Shown piece by piece: positions 30,852 through 32,148 of a DNA stretch of 32,148 nt. Both the position numbers and the translations under genes were made by a program. The notes beneath the pieces were generated by a model. That model did no database searches. It was not told where the DNA came from and saw only the letters and a program-made list of their open reading frames with translations. The stretch is from Isoptericola sediminis. GTDB lineage: Bacteria; Actinomycetota; Actinomycetes; Actinomycetales; Cellulomonadaceae. Position 1 is the stretch's first letter. Every line of letters starts with the position of its first letter. The DNA lies in contig NZ_JABFAJ010000016.1 in NCBI RefSeq assembly GCF_013085345.1, positions 1 to 32,148 of the forward strand, given 5' to 3'.

Positions 30852-30911
30852 GGTTGCGCGCCGGAGCGCGACTCCTCTCGGGGGATGACGGTCGGCGTGC
30901 CGGTCGACACA

Positions 30912-30931
30912 GCCGGGGCATGGGCCCCGGC
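30912..30931 (-). terminator. Hairpin between the nfeD-like and flotillin genes
   Basis: GCCGGGGC and its perfect complement GCCCCGGC with a 4-base loop lie directly after the nfeD-like stop, inside the 81-bp gap before the flotillin gene. It could attenuate transcription or protect the 3' end of the first message so that the two proteins are made in different amounts. Confidence 0.5.
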
Positions 30932-30932
30932 G

Positions 30933-31436
30933 TCAGTCCTCGGGCCGGTAGGGGCCGACGCGCACGCTGTGGGGCTGGTGCTCGAGGACGACCACGCGGG
31001 TCCCGGAGGCGATGGGCTCCGTCGACCACGCCAGACGTCGTTCGAGCTCGCTCACCGCATCGAGCGCGACCTCGCCGGAGGACTGGGTGATGTCCGTCGT
31101 CGCGGTGCCCTGCACGCCCACGAGGTCGATGTGCGCGTTGTCCTCGGTGGCGCTGAGCCGCCGGATCAGGAGCTGGGCGACGAGCACCGCCAGCAGACCG
31201 ACGGCGACCGAGGCCGCGTAGGCGATCCACGGGGCCCAGCCGTTGACGGTCACGACGGCGCCGACGGCACCGAAGACGACGGCACCCACACCCAGGGAGG
31301 TTCCGGAGACGGCGCCGTCACCGAGGTCCACGACCTCCCCGACGACGAGCGAGACGAGGAGCAGGACGAGACCGGCGACACCGATCAGCGCGAAGACGAG
31401 CACGGACGCCCTCCAGGACGCAGATGTGGCAAACAT
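30933..31436 (-). CDS. NfeD-family membrane protein
   Basis: This 167-residue protein has about three membrane helices (residues ~10-105; RASVLVFALIGVAGLVLLLVSLVV first, then GAVVFGAVGAVVTV and IAYAASVAVGLLAVLVAQLL, each in shorter segments) and a C-terminal OB-fold domain (~115-167) with LVGVQGTATTDITQSSGEV and IASGTRVVVLEH, the NfeD pattern. It lacks the ClpP-like protease domain of long NfeD proteins. NfeD and flotillin genes are paired in many bacteria, and this gene directly precedes the flotillin gene. ATG 31436 lies inside an inverted repeat (31425-31451). Confidence 0.85.
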   Translation of the reverse strand: MFATSASWRASVLVFALIGVAGLVLLLVSLVVGEVVDLGDGAVSGTSLGVGAVVFGAVGAVVTVNGWAPWIAYAASVAVGLLAVLVAQLLIRRLSATEDNAHIDLVGVQGTATTDITQSSGEVALDAVSELERRLAWSTEPIASGTRVVVLEHQPHSVRVGPYRPED

Positions 31437-31451
31437 GTGAAGAGTGCCACA
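31425..31451 (-). promoter_or_regulatory. Inverted repeat TGTGGCA-N13-TGCCACA across the nfeD-like start codon
   Basis: Perfect seven-base arms enclose 13 bases that include the ATG (31434-31436). It may be an operator or an mRNA hairpin that hides the start codon. The region is AT-richer than its surroundings. Confidence 0.5.
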
Positions 31452-31487
31452 AATCACCCTCCGGGCGCGACCCTCGGCCCGATCCGG

Positions 31488-31493
31488 GACGAT
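31488..31493 (+). promoter_or_regulatory. -10 box of the histidine phosphatase gene
   Basis: GACGAT, six bases before the ATG at 31500, fits a leaderless transcript. Confidence 0.4.
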
Positions 31494-31499
31494 CGAGGC

Positions 31500-32132
31500 A
31501 TGAACGCTCCTGCGGCGAGCCCGTCCCGCCTCGTGCTCCTGCGCCACGGCGACACCGAGTGGGCGCTGGCCGGGCGGCACACCGGGCGCACCGACGTCCC
31601 GCTGACCCCCGCCGGCGAACGGCAGGCGCGGGCGGCCGGGCAGCGGCTGGCCGGCCTCGAACCCGTCGCCGTGCACTGCTCGCCGCTCCAGCGGGCCCGC
31701 CGCACGGCCGAGCTGGCGGGGTTCGCCGACGCCGTCACGGACCCCGACCTCGCCGAGTGGGACTACGGGCCGGTGGAGGGGCTCACCTCGGCCGAGGTCG
31801 GCGCGGCGCTGGGCCGCCCGTACGAGATCTTCCGCGACGGCGTCGACCTCCCGGCGCTCCGGGAGCCCGGTGCCGGCGGCTCGAGCGGGGAGTCCCTGGC
31901 CGACGTGCGGGTGCGCACCGACCGGTTCCTGCGTCGCGTCCGCCCGGCGCTCGCCGACGGCGGGACCGTGCTGGTCGTGGCGCACGGCCATCTGCTGCGC
32001 GTGCTGGCCACCTCGTGGCTGGGGGTGGACGCGGGGTTCGGCGTCCACCTGGAGCTCGGCTGTGCCGCGATCAGCGAGCTCGGGAGCTCGCACGGGCGGC
32101 CCACCATCGCGTCGTGGAACCTCGTGGGCTAG
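31500..32132 (+). CDS. Histidine phosphatase family protein (phosphoglycerate mutase-like)
   Basis: This 210-residue protein has the phosphohistidine motif VLLRHGDTEWALAGRHTGRTD (His16 of RHG), the CSPLQRARRTAE block with its conserved arginine, the glutamate region LAEWDYGPVEGL and the second catalytic histidine in VVAHGHLLRVLATSW. This is the branch that includes phosphoglycerate-mutase-like phosphatases; the absence of mutase-specific inserts favours a phosphatase. The substrate is unknown. It is divergent from the nfeD-like gene and probably leaderless. Confidence 0.9.
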   Translation: MNAPAASPSRLVLLRHGDTEWALAGRHTGRTDVPLTPAGERQARAAGQRLAGLEPVAVHCSPLQRARRTAELAGFADAVTDPDLAEWDYGPVEGLTSAEVGAALGRPYEIFRDGVDLPALREPGAGGSSGESLADVRVRTDRFLRRVRPALADGGTVLVVAHGHLLRVLATSWLGVDAGFGVHLELGCAAISELGSSHGRPTIASWNLVG

Positions 32133-32148
32133 CCGGAAGTCGGGTCCG

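Noticed and set aside
1-32148. CRISPR array, tRNA or rRNA genes, transposons
   Set aside because: No direct repeat-spacer pattern, cloverleaf, ribosomal sequence or transposase domain was seen on either strand by eye; a tRNA scan and repeat search would settle it.

Overview
The window is very GC-rich, almost fully coding DNA with GTG/ATG starts, -10 boxes of the TAnnnT kind placed 6-8 bases before many start codons (leaderless mRNAs), and typical actinobacterial families: SoxR, an ECF41 sigma factor, a SigE-family sigma factor, a MocR regulator, a 579-residue PoxB/Pqo and an E1-alpha/E1-beta/E2 2-oxoacid dehydrogenase. I read it as chromosomal sequence of a high-GC actinomycete, possibly of the Cellulomonas/Micrococcales type; the genus is a guess. 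I see no tRNA, rRNA, CRISPR, prophage or insertion sequence.

Layout. 1-2643 (-): branched-chain or pyruvate 2-oxoacid dehydrogenase operon E1alpha-E1beta-E2, with E2 cut by the window edge and a double palindromic operator upstream. 3060-5108 (+): BCCT osmolyte transporter. 5122-5783 (-) and 5867-7273 (+): a divergent pair of a flavin/PNPOx-like protein and a MocR regulator sharing a palindrome. 7257-8932 (-): a transketolase split over two genes, divergent from soxR (8980-9447, +). The transketolase promoter has a 19-bp spacer covered by a SoxR-box-like site, so SoxR probably controls it. 9449-9787 (-): SnoaL-like protein. 9850-11986 (+): FAD oxidoreductase and ECF41 sigma factor, preceded by a perfect match to the ECF41 promoter motif. 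12059-12739 (+): NAD(P)-binding epimerase-like protein. 12773-13171 (-): VOC protein.

13574-15313 (+): pyruvate:quinone oxidoreductase, after a 402-bp gap with a heptanucleotide tandem repeat and inverted repeats. 15359-16438 (-): HisC-like aminotransferase. 16509-16901 (+): small membrane protein. 16918-18674 (-): a small WXG100-like protein with an alpha/beta-hydrolase protein. 18779-20242 (+): PurB, then a 61-residue orphan. 20554-22322 (-): SigE-family sigma factor with a membrane-anchored partner. 22439-24049 (+): NhaC-family antiporter. 24057-24890 (-): protein of four peptidoglycan-binding repeats. 25065-26744 (+): phosphoglucomutase. 26764-28570 (-): two small GNAT proteins and a VIT1-family transporter with a ferritin-like domain. 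28760-29347 (+): RNase H-like protein lacking two catalytic carboxylates. 29376-31436 (-): flotillin and NfeD. 31500-32132 (+): histidine phosphatase.

Most of this is housekeeping and stress physiology. The best candidates for something new are the SoxR-split transketolase pair, the degenerate RNase H-like protein, the WXG-like/hydrolase pair and the signal-less four-repeat peptidoglycan-binding protein. I see no large unknown multi-gene system.
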